NCBI GenBank assembly: GCA_029204225.1
Contig: CM055102.1
Coordinates: 40,677,631 to 40,741,630 of the forward strand
From: Diphasiastrum complanatum
Lineage: Eukaryota; Streptophyta; Lycopodiopsida; Lycopodiales; Lycopodiaceae
DNA: 64,000 nt
Reading direction: 5' to 3'
How positions within the stretch are numbered: the stretch's first letter is position 1; each line of letters starts with the position of its first letter. This document shows, one piece after another, positions 43,853-55,378 of the stretch. The notes beneath the pieces were generated by a model. The model did not search any database. It saw only the letters and a program-made list of their open reading frames with translations, and was not told the origin of the DNA. The translations under genes and the position numbers were made by a program.

Positions 43853-46800
43853 CTCCCTCTTCAACATTGGATGCTAGTTTCAACATAGTCTTTGAGCACA
43901 TTCCAAGATTAGATCTATGCATTAAATATAGGTCCTTTCCCAATGGTTTGGTGAAGATATCAGCCACACACTCCTTTGAAGAGACATGTTGAAGCTCCAC
44001 CTCTTTGGCAATGACTTGATCTCTCACAAAATGGTGAGCAATCTCAATGTGCTTGCTCCTTGCATGAAAAACAGGATTGCTTGCCAAGCTTTGGGCTGAA
44101 AGGTTATCACAAAGTATGATTGGAGTCTTCTCTGGTTCCAGCAAGTGAAGATCCAATAACATCCTCTTGATCCAAAGAATCTCCTTGGTGCATGTTGTTA
44201 ATGCCTTGTACTCGGCTTCGGTGGAAGATAGAGAGATAGTTGGTTGCTTCTTTGATAGCCATGAGACCACTCCATCTCCAAGATAGATTGCAAAGGCACT
44301 TGTTGACTTCCTATCCATTTGATCACCTGCAAAATCTGAATCTGAAAATCCACAAAGGTTAGGTGTAGTACCTCCATACAAGATGCCAAAATCTCTAGAT
44401 CCCGAGATGTATCTAAGTACTCTCTTTCCTAGCTTCCAATGAGCCTCACTAGGATCTTGCATAAATTGACTTAGTTTACCAACCACAAAGCTTAGATCAG
44501 GTCTTGTGATGGTTAACCATATAAGAGATCCTATTAGCTTTCTATAGAGAGTAATGTCCTTGAAGGATCTTTCATTACTTCTTGTAGTTAGCTTTACATT
44601 TGATTCCATAGGAGTAGAAACAACTTTACAATCTTCCATATGAAACCTTTTTAGAATAGAGTTAACATACTTTTCTTGACATATGAATGTAGATTTAGAA
44701 GTTCTAATAATCTCTATTCCTAAGATATAATGAAGTTTACCAAGATCTTGAATTTCAAACTCTCTTTTGAGTGCCATCTTGATTTCATCTATATCTAGAT
44801 TGTTACCACCACTTAAGATAATGTCATCAACATAGATCAAAAGTAAAGTGATATCATTTTCATTCAATCTAAAGTAGAGAGAATGATCATACTCACTCAT
44901 AACAAAGTTTTGAGAAAGTAAGAAGGAATTGAGCTTAGCATACCAACTCCTTGGTGCTTGCTTTAGCCCATACAAACTCTTTTGGAGATAGCACACATGA
45001 TTAGGCTCATCATGTGAAACATAGCCCTCGGGTTGCTCCATGTAAATATCTTCTTCAAGATCACCATTCAAGAAGGCATTAGTAACATCCATTTTCCACA
45101 TATCCCAATCATAAAGAGTTGCAAGAGAGATTAGGATTCGAATAGTTACCATCTTTGCCACGGGTGCAAAGGTCTCATCATAGTCAATACCATATTCTTG
45201 AGCATACCCCTTTGCCACCAACCTTGCCTTGTACTTGTTGATTGATCCATCTTGATTTGTCTTGATCTTGAAGATCCACTTACAACCAATTGCCTTCTTG
45301 TCCTTTGGAAGCTTTACCAACCTCCATGTGTTGCTTTTGATGAGTGCTTGATGCTCATGATCCATGGCTTGGATCCATTCCTTCTTTTGAATTGCTTCAC
45401 CTACACAAGTTGGTTCATCAAAAGAGGTAAGAAAAGCAAAGTTAGAGTTGTCCACCACTTGCTTTCCTTTTTCATCATAGGTTAGCCTTGATGGCTTAGC
45501 CCTTTGCCTTTGAGTCTTCCTTGAAGTTTGCTTTGGAGTGGCATCTCCATCTTCATCCAAGACATCTTGCACATCATGATGATTAGTAGGCACATCAACA
45601 TCAACATCAACAACATTGGAAACATTCTCTTCATGAAAGATGACATCCCTACTTATGACAACTTTCTTTGTAGAAGGAATGTACACTTTGTAAGCCTTGC
45701 TTACTTCACTATAGCCAACAAACACACCCTTCTTTGATGAAGGATCTTCTTTAGTTCTATCATCAAGTGTGATATTGACAAAACATGTACATCCAAAGAT
45801 CCTACAATGCTTGACACTCGGCCTTCTACCATAAAGAACCTCATGAGGAGTTTTACCATCCAAGGAAGCACTTGTCCATCTATTACATAGATAGTTAGCA
45901 CATGCTAAAGCTTCCCCCCAAAAAGACTTAGCAAGATTAGCATGTAGTCTCATTGCCTTGGCACATTCACAAAGGGTTCTATTCTTCCTCTCGGCCACTC
46001 CATTCTGTTGTGGAGTCCTAGGACTAGACATCTCCCTCTTAATCCCATGTGCTATACAAAAGTCTTTGAACCTATTTGAGGTGTATTCCCCTCCATTATC
46101 AGATCTTAAGCATTTGATCTTTGTATTGAATTGGTTTTCCATTTCATTCTTGAACTTGACAAATGCAGCAAACACTTCATCCTTACTTTTAAGAAGATAG
46201 ATCCAAGTATACCTACTAAAGTCATCAATGAAAGTTGCATACATCTTTGCCCCACCATTGCTAGTTGTACTAGAAGAATGAATATCAGAATGCACAAGTT
46301 GAAAAGCTTCTTTAGATCTAGAAGTAGATCTAGAATAAGCAAGTCTATGAGATTTGGACAAGGCACAATGTTCACAAACACTATTGTTTGCAACAAGACT
46401 TTTAGGGAGACCAAGAACAAGCTCTTTCTTTGCCATTACCTCCAAAGATTTGAAGTTGGGATGGCCCAACCTCTTGTGCCAAACTTCTTGGTTTGTCAAT
46501 TGCTCCCTAGCCATACATCCTTCATGATTAGAGATCACACATGCATCAAGCTTGAAAAGTTTACCATGCCTCCTACCTTGAGCAATCAAGGATCCACATT
46601 TACTTATCAAACATGCATCTCCAATGAACTCCACATCAAGTCCTTTGTCAATCATTTGACTTACACTAAGCAAATTCTTAGTGATTGAAGGAATGTACAA
46701 AACATTTTCAAGATTTGCTTTCCTATTTGTTGAAAGGGAAATAGGAATAGTGCCTATGCCTTTGATGTCACATTGACCATCATTTGCAGTGTAGATGATG

Positions 46801-47555
46801 TTACCTTCTCCCTCATAAGACAATAAGGATGTAAAGTATTCCTTATGTCTTGTCATGTGAGATGAGGCTCCACTATCAATCCACCAAGGATCATTATCAT
46901 CTATGTTGGCTAACAAACTTGAAGTCATAACAAGTGATTCACATGTGTTATGTTCTTCCTCATCTATTGTAAGATTTCCTTGCCTCTCTCCTTGCTCTCT
47001 TTTCTTCTTATAACATTCATTTGCAAAATGACCTTTTATCCCACAATAAAAGCACTTGAACTTTGACTTATTGTTCTTAGTAGAAGAGGAAGAGGAAGAG
47101 TGATCATCATGATCAAAGTTACCACCTTTGGACCATTTCCCTTTGCCTTTACCTTTGCCCTTGAATTTGCCTTTTGTGAAGAAAGCCTCTTCACCTCCAC
47201 CTTGCAAGGATGCACCATCAAGCTTTGATTGCAACCTATGTTCTTCAGCCAATAAGATTTCTTGCAAGTCAACCACACTTGGCAAGACTCTTTGAATGGC
47301 AAAACTTTGCACAAGGTTAGCATGTTCATTTAGCAAACCATTCAACATAACATGGACTATTTCACCATCTTTTATGTTCTCATCAATGCATGCTAAATCA
47401 TCACTTAGGGACTTAACTCTCAAGATAAATGCATGAGCACTTTCACCCTCTCTTTGCCTACTAGAAAATATTTGTCTCCTTAGGGTCAATACCCTAGATG
47501 TGGACTTTGATTCAAAGAGCTTCTTTAAGGCATTCCATGCCTCGCACTTTGACAC
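43848..47555 (-). CDS. Copia element 1 polyprotein: gag C-terminal part, protease, integrase, RT, RNase H
   Basis: One open frame of 1,235 codons. In order: gag (EAWNALKKLFESKSTSRVLT), zinc knuckle CFYCGIKGHFANEC (about 168-181), protease WWIDSGASSHMT (DSGA at 227-230), integrase zinc region (WHKRLGHPNF...CEHC, about 355-405), and integrase core with DFSRYTWIYLL, RSDNGGEYTS and PQQNGVAERKNR. RT follows (KYKARLVAKGYAQEYGIDYD, catalytic YVDD at about 905, LYGLKQAPRSWY), then RNase H (STEAEYKALT) and the closing ADIFTKPLG. Integrase before RT is the Ty1-copia order. The frame lacks its natural start: the gag N-terminus lies at 47525-47797 in another frame. All catalytic residues I can check are intact, so only the frameshift near 47.54 kb visibly blocks a full-length product. 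Confidence 0.95.
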   Translation of the reverse strand: MSKCEAWNALKKLFESKSTSRVLTLRRQIFSSRQREGESAHAFILRVKSLSDDLACIDENIKDGEIVHVMLNGLLNEHANLVQSFAIQRVLPSVVDLQEILLAEEHRLQSKLDGASLQGGGEEAFFTKGKFKGKGKGKGKWSKGGNFDHDDHSSSSSSTKNNKSKFKCFYCGIKGHFANECYKKKREQGERQGNLTIDEEEHNTCESLVMTSSLLANIDDNDPWWIDSGASSHMTRHKEYFTSLLSYEGEGNIIYTANDGQCDIKGIGTIPISLSTNRKANLENVLYIPSITKNLLSVSQMIDKGLDVEFIGDACLISKCGSLIAQGRRHGKLFKLDACVISNHEGCMAREQLTNQEVWHKRLGHPNFKSLEVMAKKELVLGLPKSLVANNSVCEHCALSKSHRLAYSRSTSRSKEAFQLVHSDIHSSSTTSNGGAKMYATFIDDFSRYTWIYLLKSKDEVFAAFVKFKNEMENQFNTKIKCLRSDNGGEYTSNRFKDFCIAHGIKREMSSPRTPQQNGVAERKNRTLCECAKAMRLHANLAKSFWGEALACANYLCNRWTSASLDGKTPHEVLYGRRPSVKHCRIFGCTCFVNITLDDRTKEDPSSKKGVFVGYSEVSKAYKVYIPSTKKVVISRDVIFHEENVSNVVDVDVDVPTNHHDVQDVLDEDGDATPKQTSRKTQRQRAKPSRLTYDEKGKQVVDNSNFAFLTSFDEPTCVGEAIQKKEWIQAMDHEHQALIKSNTWRLVKLPKDKKAIGCKWIFKIKTNQDGSINKYKARLVAKGYAQEYGIDYDETFAPVAKMVTIRILISLATLYDWDMWKMDVTNAFLNGDLEEDIYMEQPEGYVSHDEPNHVCYLQKSLYGLKQAPRSWYAKLNSFLLSQNFVMSEYDHSLYFRLNENDITLLLIYVDDIILSGGNNLDIDEIKMALKREFEIQDLGKLHYILGIEIIRTSKSTFICQEKYVNSILKRFHMEDCKVVSTPMESNVKLTTRSNERSFKDITLYRKLIGSLIWLTITRPDLSFVVGKLSQFMQDPSEAHWKLGKRVLRYISGSRDFGILYGGTTPNLCGFSDSDFAGDQMDRKSTSAFAIYLGDGVVSWLSKKQPTISLSSTEAEYKALTTCTKEILWIKRMLLDLHLLEPEKTPIILCDNLSAQSLASNPVFHARSKHIEIAHHFVRDQVIAKEVELQHVSSKECVADIFTKPLGKDLYLMHRSNLGMCSKTMLKLASNVEEGV

Positions 47556-47797
47556 TTTCCAACTTCCTTGAGAAGTTCATTTGTAACATTCATTTTAATG
47601 ATATGAAGAGCCCTTTTGGCCTTCTTATCAAACCTTTGTTGCTCTTGAAGTGTGAGAGGTCTCTCTTCAATTTCTGCAACTATGTCCATGAGTTCATTCA
47701 ACTCAAGTAAGGACTCCATCCTCACTTTCCAAGTAGAGTAGTTTGATGAACTCAACCTTTCACTAGACTCTAGCATGATCCCACCATTGGAAGCCAT
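47525..47797 (-). pseudogene. Copia element 1 gag N-terminus, separated by a frameshift
   Basis: This starts MASNGGIMLESSERLSSSNY and STWKVRMESLLELNELMDIV, the UBN2-type gag start, and runs to LLKEVGK before drifting out of frame. The following polyprotein frame overlaps it at 47525-47555, so a one-base indel lies there. With 0.3% LTR divergence this could be a genuine inactivating change or a base-calling error. Confidence 0.9.
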
Positions 47798-48956
47798 GAT
47801 TCTAATGTTTCTTCAACTTTTAGGTTCTGTCCTAAAGCACTTAGCACTCACTTTTCTCTCAACAAATGATAGATAAAGAGATCTATGAAGATTTAGGACC
47901 CTAAAACACTTCTATCTTGAACCTAGATGGTTTCCAAGCATAGAAAGGAAGATTGAAACACATGCAACACTTTGCACACACTAAGAATGGATTACAAAAT
48001 CAAACCAACCTGAACACACTCTTGCTTAAGCTCTCAAACTTTCCAGCAAGTGACCAAATCAAGTTATGGTGTGAAGAGTTACTTGCATTCTTAGAAAATA
48101 CCCAAAACTAGGATGCCAAGATTACCTAGTAATGAACAAACTTGATCAACATATGATCAACACACTAAGATATTGATTCAACCTGTAAAACCACATGTAA
48201 ACCACACTTCTAAAAGTTTATAAACTCCAGCAAGTGATAAATACAAGATTTAGAGGTGAATGAATGAGCACACTTAGTGAATCACAAGACTAGCTTCACT
48301 ATCTTGTCAAATCTTGGTGTTTAGATGTAGATCTAAGATCACTTCACATGAGAATGTTCCTCAACCTGTTAAGAACCTGAAAACACACTTGCATAATGGT
48401 TAACACCTTCCAGCAAATGCTCCAATCAAATTACATAAGGAGAGTTACTTACATGCTCAACAAAGTACACCAAAATTTATGCCAAAATTGATGACAATCT
48501 TTACAATATGCTCTTCACAATGGAGCTTACAATATGTTCACCCAAAAAAGGGATCTTTCATCCAAATGGGAGCTTTGCTCAGCCTTTAGGAGAATTACAA
48601 CTCACTCAAAAGAGCATTTGTCATCCACTTAAGGAAAAGTTTCATCCACTTAAGGAGAGTGTTCATCCAAGAATGGAGATTGTCAACAATAGGATTGAAA
48701 AGAACATTGTTAGTATTGAATATGCACAAGCCTCACAATCACAAATGATTAGGTGTTATGATCTGATCCAAAATAGTTTCTTTTCAGCCTCTGATCTTCA
48801 ATAGACCTGAAATATGCTTTTGATCCACAAGTTCAACTCACAAAACAAAGGTTAGTAAGATTTGATCAACAAAGCAATGCAAAATCATGCTAGAACTTGA
48901 TCAAACATCCAAATATCACCAAAAATGGAATACTTACTGTAAATAGAAGCCAACCA
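47798..48956 (-). other. Untranslated leader of copia element 1
   Basis: About 1.16 kb between the primer site and gag. It contains repeated modules such as TTCCAGCAA.TG (48045, 48228 and 48412 regions) and short tandem TCATCCACTTAAGGA units at 48626-48665. The 98-codon plus-strand frame at 48508-48804 is antisense within this leader and I do not call it a gene. Confidence 0.7.
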
Positions 48957-48968
48957 GCTCTGATACCA
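48957..48968 (-). promoter_or_regulatory. Primer-binding site (tRNA-iMet) of copia element 1
   Basis: TGGTATCAGAGC on the minus strand, directly adjoining the 5' LTR. It is an exact complement of the 3' end of plant initiator tRNA-Met. Confidence 0.92.
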
Positions 48969-49623
48969 TGTGAAAAATACAGATCCTAAGTGGATCTAAA
49001 CTCCAAGATCATTGGCTTGAATGCTTGCACTCCAAACTACATAAGCTAGGAATTGGCAACACATTCTATGCTACCTAGAATGCAAAGAACTTGATCAAAA
49101 AGCATTTATCACAAATGGAAACTTCCATAAACATCAAGTGCGGCCCAAAATAGCATTATACAGTCCATAATACATCAGCCTATCACTTTTGGAAAGCACC
49201 TAAGATCATACACAATAGCTTGAAGACAATACACACAACAATGCTCTCAATGGAGGAAGAAACAATGACAATGATCTATTGATCTCAATGAAGCATACAA
49301 AAGGTTTCTCCAACCTGTTCTCCACGACTTCCCTACTATTTATGGATGAGGAAGATGACTCTCTCTCCTCTCTCTAGAAGGTACTTGACCCTAGATATTC
49401 CCTATATAGGAAAAATAGCTAAAAATGGCTTATATGACCAAAATACATCAAAATGGTCTCATTTTGAAGGGTATGAAGTTTGACACTTCATCATACTGAA
49501 AAAATACAGTAAATAAAAACATTGTGGCCTGGTTCACACGTGTGAAACTCCAGAACCAAAACTATTTACAATTTTAGCCAATTTAGGCCTCAAACTAGCT
49601 AGGAAATGTTGACAATTTTCACA
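48969..49623 (-). repeat. Copia element 1, 5' LTR
   Basis: 655 bp, differing from the other copy at two positions by eye. Promoter and polyadenylation signals of the element would lie here. The palindrome TTCACACGTGTGAA is at 49533-49546. Confidence 0.93.
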
Positions 49624-51662
49624 TGTGATGTCTATGGCGAGACATCACTAGACGCCATGGTACAGCTCTTCTCAATGACCATGATCGATTGAGCATGAGA
49701 ATAGTCTTTTAACCTTGATCGTGAAGATAAACGAGACTGGTCACTCTTGAAGGAGACATTTATCAAACGCTTCAAACCATTTCGCTTGATCGAAAGTCCT
49801 TTTGTCAAGCTAAGTAACATCAAAATGACAAAAGATGAGAAAGTACGTAACTACATTGAACAATTTAAAAGATTAAAAAGTCAGGTACAAGAGCAATCCA
49901 CTGAGTCTATGCTCATAATTTGGTTCCTCGTTGGACTCCCACGATGGATACGACGTGAACTTCGCTCCAATGATGAATACACATCATTGAAACAAGCCAT
50001 GTCTGATGCCATTAGGAAAGAAGACAAGAGATCATATGTCGATGAGCCACGTGAATGGAGAGCACATCGTGCTGTCCAAGAAGCTCAACCAAACGAGGAA
50101 ACACGAGAACAGTTGTGAAAAACACAGATGGAGGTGCTTAACTAGCAACACCAACAACAGATGGAGAAACTCACGAAAGAGTTTCAAAACACTCTTAATC
50201 CAGAGTTCGATGCCAGGTCAGTTACCCATTGGCCAAATCCACTATAGACGAGAGAACACATGGTGCCCTCACTATCAAGGTGCACACACTGGCAATGAGT
50301 AACCGGTCCCAGATACTTCATTGACCAAATGTGACATCTGCAACTTTATGGAGCATACCTCACTTTATTGCTATTATAACCCGAGGAATCAGCCTCACAG
50401 CCAGTCGGGAGACATTATCAAGCTCCCAGACACCAGTTTGTTTCACAAAATCAAAATCAGCACTATCTATCACGAAACAACCAAGTCCATATACAAGAGT
50501 TGCCCAAACAATCTAGAAATGACCCTCAACCACAGATGGCGCTCTTAGGACCACCTCCAAGGGGACAACCTGATCTAGGAGCACAAAAACATAGACACCC
50601 TCAAGAATCTGCACAGACACATCTTGTAGAAACTCCTACAATCACTCATATCATCATGATACAACACTTCCATCTATTAGTTCTCAACAATATCCAATCA
50701 ACAACTCATGCTCGTGCAAACGGGATGAGTATTCCACACCATCGAAAAATCTAGCACAACTAGCCGTTATTTTATTTGTGGCAAAACTGGCCACTTCATG
50801 ATTGATTGTAAAGTTAAGAACCAATACCATGCAGAGTGCCCAGACTGTGTTCGCAACACAGTTTCAAATATTGTCCTAAACAACCTAACAGGATCTTTCC
50901 AGCACGTCATATATCATCCGAACCTGTTAGAGTTCTAACTAGAGCACAACGCCAACAACAAGAACAACAGCAAAACAATGAAAAATCAGCTGACCCGAAT
51001 GGAAGCCACTTGACAGCTTCCACATTATCCAAAGACTACCCAGACCACATGTCAAGCTTGCTAAAGTTTATGATGATTAGTCATCAACAACATATGAAAA
51101 ATCTCGATCCAATCCAAAGGCCACTATATGAGATCAACGGACATAATCAATTAGGGACAGGCACTAGCCACTGTGAACTCCAATCGATGTCATATCGAAA
51201 CCGCTGCAAAAGCTGTGGATATTCTCCCATCTTCTACAAACATTGATACACCCATCATCCCACTTATGATGATTGACCTGATAACTATAGCGTGGTGCCC
51301 AAGAGAACCTAGCGCCTCTACCACCTATGTTTCCGAAGAAGGTATTCTTTCCATGGATGATGTTGAAATGACGGCTAAATGCCCAACGTTATCTCCCAAA
51401 AGCAATTCCTCAGGAGATCAAGTCAGCAGGGTCGTTGGCTCATGTCCAACTAACATCCAAAGTACCCAACACACAAGCATATAGGCCCAAACCCAAAATA
51501 TACACATTGGATGTGTATCCAGACGAAGTCTGGGATACAATTGATGACGACATGATAAGTGAGACAACAACACTGCCCACTCAAAAACCACAAAAACCTC
51601 GATTACAAAAAAATAAAATTATCGATACAAAATTAACCGAGCGTCAAAAACAGATGCATTAG
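49624..51662 (+). pseudogene. Gypsy element 2 gag (continued), zinc knuckles and protease region
   Basis: After the nested copia the gag continues in broken frames: 49747-50118 (IKRFKPFRLIESPFVKLS, KVRNYIEQFKRLKSQVQEQS, LVGLPRWIRRELRS) matches Retrotrans_gag. 50321-50548 begins with a full zinc knuckle, CDICNFMEHTSLYC (CX2CX4HX4C). Near 50765-50815 a second knuckle reads YFICGKTGHFMIDC, with its first Cys replaced. 50836-51662 is a Gln/Pro-rich linker, and somewhere there should be the protease, of which I see only weak traces (NIDTPIIPLMMIDLITIAW at about 51250). Several stops and shifts make it inactive. Confidence 0.7.
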
Positions 51663-51698
51663 AAGCTTAAGCAGCCAATTAAGCCCTTGTCTTAAGAC

Positions 51699-53085
51699 TT
51701 GGAAACCAAACCATCAGACCAAGCTTCCACGTCCAATAGTGACTCAACACAGATGATTCCCAAAGTTTCAAAAAACTTTGTGGAACCACCTTTCGATCTT
51801 CCACAAAAATTTAAAGATTTTACGTTGAATGACGTTGTTATCCAGTTACTGCAGCCACACCGGAAACCTACACCAAGTTCCAACTCCTTTGAAAGACCAG
51901 CTAAAACAATGCCGTTAAACCTTAAAGATCTTGACGAGAAGATGGATCGACTAGTTGATGTTGGTGCCCACCTTTTGTCCGAACAACTTCTACTTTACTT
52001 TGCAAATACAGGGATGTATTTGCATGGAACTATACAGAAATGAAAGGAATTTCGAAGTAGTGGTTCATATGATTCCTTTGGAAGACAACGCTAAGCCTAT
52101 TCGGGCTAAACCTTACAGAAGTAACCCCGTCTATCGCGAGAGAATCGATGAAGATATTAAGAAATTGTTGGATGTTGGGTTCATTTATGAAGTCCAACAT
52201 ACTGATTGGGTATCACCCATTGTGGTTGTACCCCAAGAAAAATGGGAAACTCCATATCTGTGTTGATCTCAAGAACCTTAATGTGGTTACGAAGAAAGAC
52301 CATTTTCCCTTGCCTTTAACGACCCAAATCTTAGAGGAAATGGCAGGAGCTGAAGCTTTCAACTTCTTGGATGGATGTTTAAATAGCCCCTGAAGATAAA
52401 CATAAAATGGCCTTTGCCACAGAGAACGGGGTTTATGCTTATAATGTCATGCCTTTTGGCTTATGCAACGCCCCTTCAACGTTTCAGAGGATCGTGCAAC
52501 TGGCCTTCCAAGACCTGTTACATCGGATTGTCGAGATTTATCTCGATGATCTGGGTGTACATTCCTTAGCCGCTACGCACCTTAATGCACTGGAGAAAAT
52601 CTTCATTCGCTGTCGTAGATTTGGAATTTTCCTAAACCCTGATAAGTGTCAAATCTGGGTCACCCATGGGGTGGTCCTCAGACATATAATTTCAAAGAAC
52701 GGTATTTCCACCGATCCTTCAAAAATCAAGGTTATAGTTGAAATGCCCTTACCTGCAACAGTGAAGAAAGTTTACGTCTTCCTCGGTCACACAAATTATT
52801 ATCGCATCTTTATAATCGATTATGCCGGTGAGGCACGCCTCGTTTATTTAGTTGTGGTAGATCCTCGCTGGACCGAAGAACGAATTAAAGCATTTGAGGA
52901 GTTGAAAACATCCCTTACCACAACACCCATACTCCACTCGCCATACTACACGAAAGAGTTTCATGTGCATACTGACGCAAGTAAGTATGCCATTGGAGGT
53001 CTTCTTGCACAACTGGGCGAGTATGGCAAGGATTTCCTAATACGTTTCTACCAGAGCCAGTCCATCCCATCTCGACCAACATCAT
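51699..53085 (+). pseudogene. Gypsy element 2 reverse transcriptase and partial RNase H
   Basis: RT starts near 52070 (PLEDNAKPIRAKPYR, then EDIKKLLDVGFIYEV, DWVSPIVVVP), with a one-base shift near 52230 and a stop near 52390. The frame 52407-53138 carries VMPFGLCNAPSTFQR, catalytic YLDD in the context IYLDDLGVHS, as in gypsy element 1, LNPDKCQIWVTHGVVL and RNase H start FHVHTDASKYAIGGLLAQ. At about 53060, in mid RNase H, it breaks off into minisatellite sequence like that of the leader (ATCTCAA..CGGAGCAC). The rest of RNase H and all of integrase are deleted. It is inactive. Confidence 0.85.
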
Positions 53086-53200
53086 CTATCAAATCTCAAT
53101 CGGAGCACATCCATCAAATCTCAACTGACGCCCCTTAACCCTGTCTAAATTCTCAACCGACACAGTTTTTCCAGACCCCTGTTTCTTCCATTTTTTCACC
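53060..53200 (+). repeat. Leader-type minisatellite at a deletion junction
   Basis: ATCTCGACCAACATC, ATCTCAATCGGAGCACATCC, ATCTCAACTGACGCC and TTCTCAACCGACACAG repeat every 25-45 bases, matching the array at 41230-41530. It directly follows the truncated RNase H and precedes an ATG. This suggests that the deletion joined RT to a copy of this repeat, or that such repeats normally precede the extra ORF. Confidence 0.6.
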
Positions 53201-55378
53201 ATGTCATCCAACCCCAGTTCCAGTTCTGACAACCCCAAGGCAAATAAGCTCGACATCCAACATTCAAGTTAGATCTTACAGAGATGCAAACCTGGTACCA
53301 GCAGGCAAAGTCATTCTTCAAGGCCATTGAGTTCCAGATCCCTACGGGATATCAAAGCCCGTACCTGGTACATATGGCGTATGCCAATTATAATGCTACG
53401 ACAAGGTCATGCCAGCTCATAGTTCCCCCTATCAGGAACTATGGTAATAACATATCTTTTGTGGCGGCCGACTTGCAACCTTTTGGGTTCCCTCAAGGAC
53501 CAAATGCTGTCACAAGGACGCTCCAAAAGATCGAGCAGACATCATACTTCAAGTACATAGATCCCTCCATGGACAAATGGAAGAATAAGGACGGGTACAG
53601 AGTGGAGGCCATCAATGATCAGCAGTTGCAAGCGGCATGTGCATATCTAACCAGATGCACACAACGACCGAGGACAAAAGTGTTGAGGGTACCCATGTCC
53701 ATGTTCCACATGATGGCAGATTCATGACTGCATGCCCAGCACCTCTATGATTGGGCACACTTTGCTTCGAACTGCCTTCATGAGTGTCAAAAAAACAAGC
53801 AACTCGTAACCGTACTAGGATTTTTCATGACATATATCACACTACAGCAAGTACAAAATAGGCCCAAACTCCAACAACACCTGCAGCTTGCGGACAAAGC
53901 ATGAGACATTCCCATAGGGTCAAAACAGTCCAAGCGTTCACGCTCACGGGCTACTTCACCATCGGGTTTTCACCCAAAAGGGTGAACACCAGTATTCTTC
54001 CACTCGTCCACAATAGACAAAGCCCACAACTAAACCCACAAGCAGCATCCTCCCAAGCTCAACAGGCCGATACCTCCAAGGCCCAATTGCCAGACACAAG
54101 GCAACAAAGAATACGAAAAAAGCTTCAGGCTAGGAGGAAATCACCAGCTGGAATAGCATCAAACGGTTCAGCTTCCGATAATGGAAGCTCAACTTCGGCC
54201 TCGCAACAACACTCATCACCCTCACACACCATCGACGGGGGTGATGGAGCAGCTACGTCTACAACAGCACCAGACACGACCACATCACAAGTCGTTGGTC
54301 AACCAGACAAGGTCACCACCCCACCCATATTAATCACCATGCCAACGCCACCAACATCACCAAACGCACCATTTTTGGGGGGGAGAGGAGTGGGGAGTTC
54401 CAGTTCCTAGAACACGGAAGCGGCCAAGCAACCACAAGGTCAACAACCACAGGCCTAGCAAGTCCACACCTTGGACACTTCATAATATTTTGATGTTGCA
54501 GACCTGATGGAAATAAGTGATGATGAACCAAATAAGGTAGATCAGTCAGGAAGAAATCTGACCCCTCCAATAACCATCACCACCACCACAACAACCACCA
54601 TTGCTACTAGCATTATCCCTCCACTCCCTCCACCTCCATTTTCACCTCCTACACAACGCCTATTTTTTAAATTAGCTTCACCAGCTCACACCCCTGATCA
54701 GTACCCAACCCTCACTAACCCTGAGAAGCTCTCCGAAGCAGCTAAGCTCTCAATGATCGGCCTATCCGAAGCAAGCTACCACATGCATTGGTTGGTAAGC
54801 TAGCATCAAATGCTCGAGAACAAGGTTCAGTGCCAGGACCAAGAAATTGTGCAACAATAGAGGCTGGCCAAAGAGAAGGAAAAAGAGACAGAAGAAATCA
54901 GATTCGTGATGGCCGGGCAAAAGACCACTTTGGAAGAGGTCCAACAACAATTGAAGCACCAGATGGTCCAAATCGACCAAGTACGAGATGGATCATCGGG
55001 TGCAATGACAGTTGATGCCCCTCTAGTTAAGCCCGAGGACATACAATTCCAGGCTCCACAAGCCTTAGCCATCCGGATGGAAAAGTACATGAGGCTGATC
55101 TAGGAATGGAAAGCCGAGAAATTTTTTTTGAGAATATTGTGGTCAAGCAAGAAAAAATCATCCTGGAGTCCCTAAAGCAGCTAGAAGATACAACGAAGGC
55201 CCTTCAACAAGTCTTGGACAAGGTGAACCAGTTGTGAGACACGGCGTGCAAGGCCAAGCAGGTGCTCATTCGCAGAAACTACGGGATGATGATGGAGATG
55301 ACGGAGCAAGAAATAAGGGTGGGCAAACCCGACCATCAGATGGTAGCTCGGGATCGGGTAGCCAGAGAGTCGAAGCTG
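53201..55378 (+). pseudogene. Extra 3' coding region of gypsy element 2
   Basis: It starts ATGTCATCCAACCCC (MSSNPSSSSDNPKANK), preceded by splice-acceptor-like CGACACAG and TTTTTCCAG, as in gypsy element 1. Pieces: 53284-53727 (MQTWYQQAKSFFKAIEFQ, YLVHMAYANYNATTRSCQ, QAACAYLTRCTQRPRT), continuing at 53727-53850 (HLYDWAHFASNCLHECQKNK). A Ser/Pro/Thr-rich stretch (54030-54400) and low-complexity Thr/Pro follow. A coiled-coil-like part lies at 54850-55350 (QKTTLEEVQQQLKHQMVQID). The overall plan (globular, Ser/Pro-rich, coiled coil) resembles the region at 16.6-18.5 kb, although I see no long residue-level match. Function is unknown. It breaks off at the GC-rich repeat at 55379. Confidence 0.45.

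Larger units (their letters stand above)
43198..49623 (-). mobile_element. Young Ty1-copia element 1, nested in gypsy element 2
   Basis: A 6,426-bp full-length element, minus orientation. It has identical-length 655-bp LTRs at 43198-43852 and 48969-49623 (perfect ends TGTGAAAA...TTTTCACA). Target duplications TGTGA lie at 43193-43197 and 49624-49628. The polypurine tract is GAAGAGGGAG (complement of 43853-43862) and the tRNA-iMet primer site is complement(48957..48968). Reading the LTRs side by side I find only two differences (GGTCCAAATT versus GGCCCAAAAT near 43374 and 49144), about 0.3%, so insertion was recent. All enzymatic domains are present, with one frameshift in gag. Confidence 0.95.

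Noticed and set aside
48508-48804. 98-codon plus-strand frame
   Set aside because: It is antisense inside the untranslated leader of copia element 1 and contains short tandem repeats. No domain is seen.
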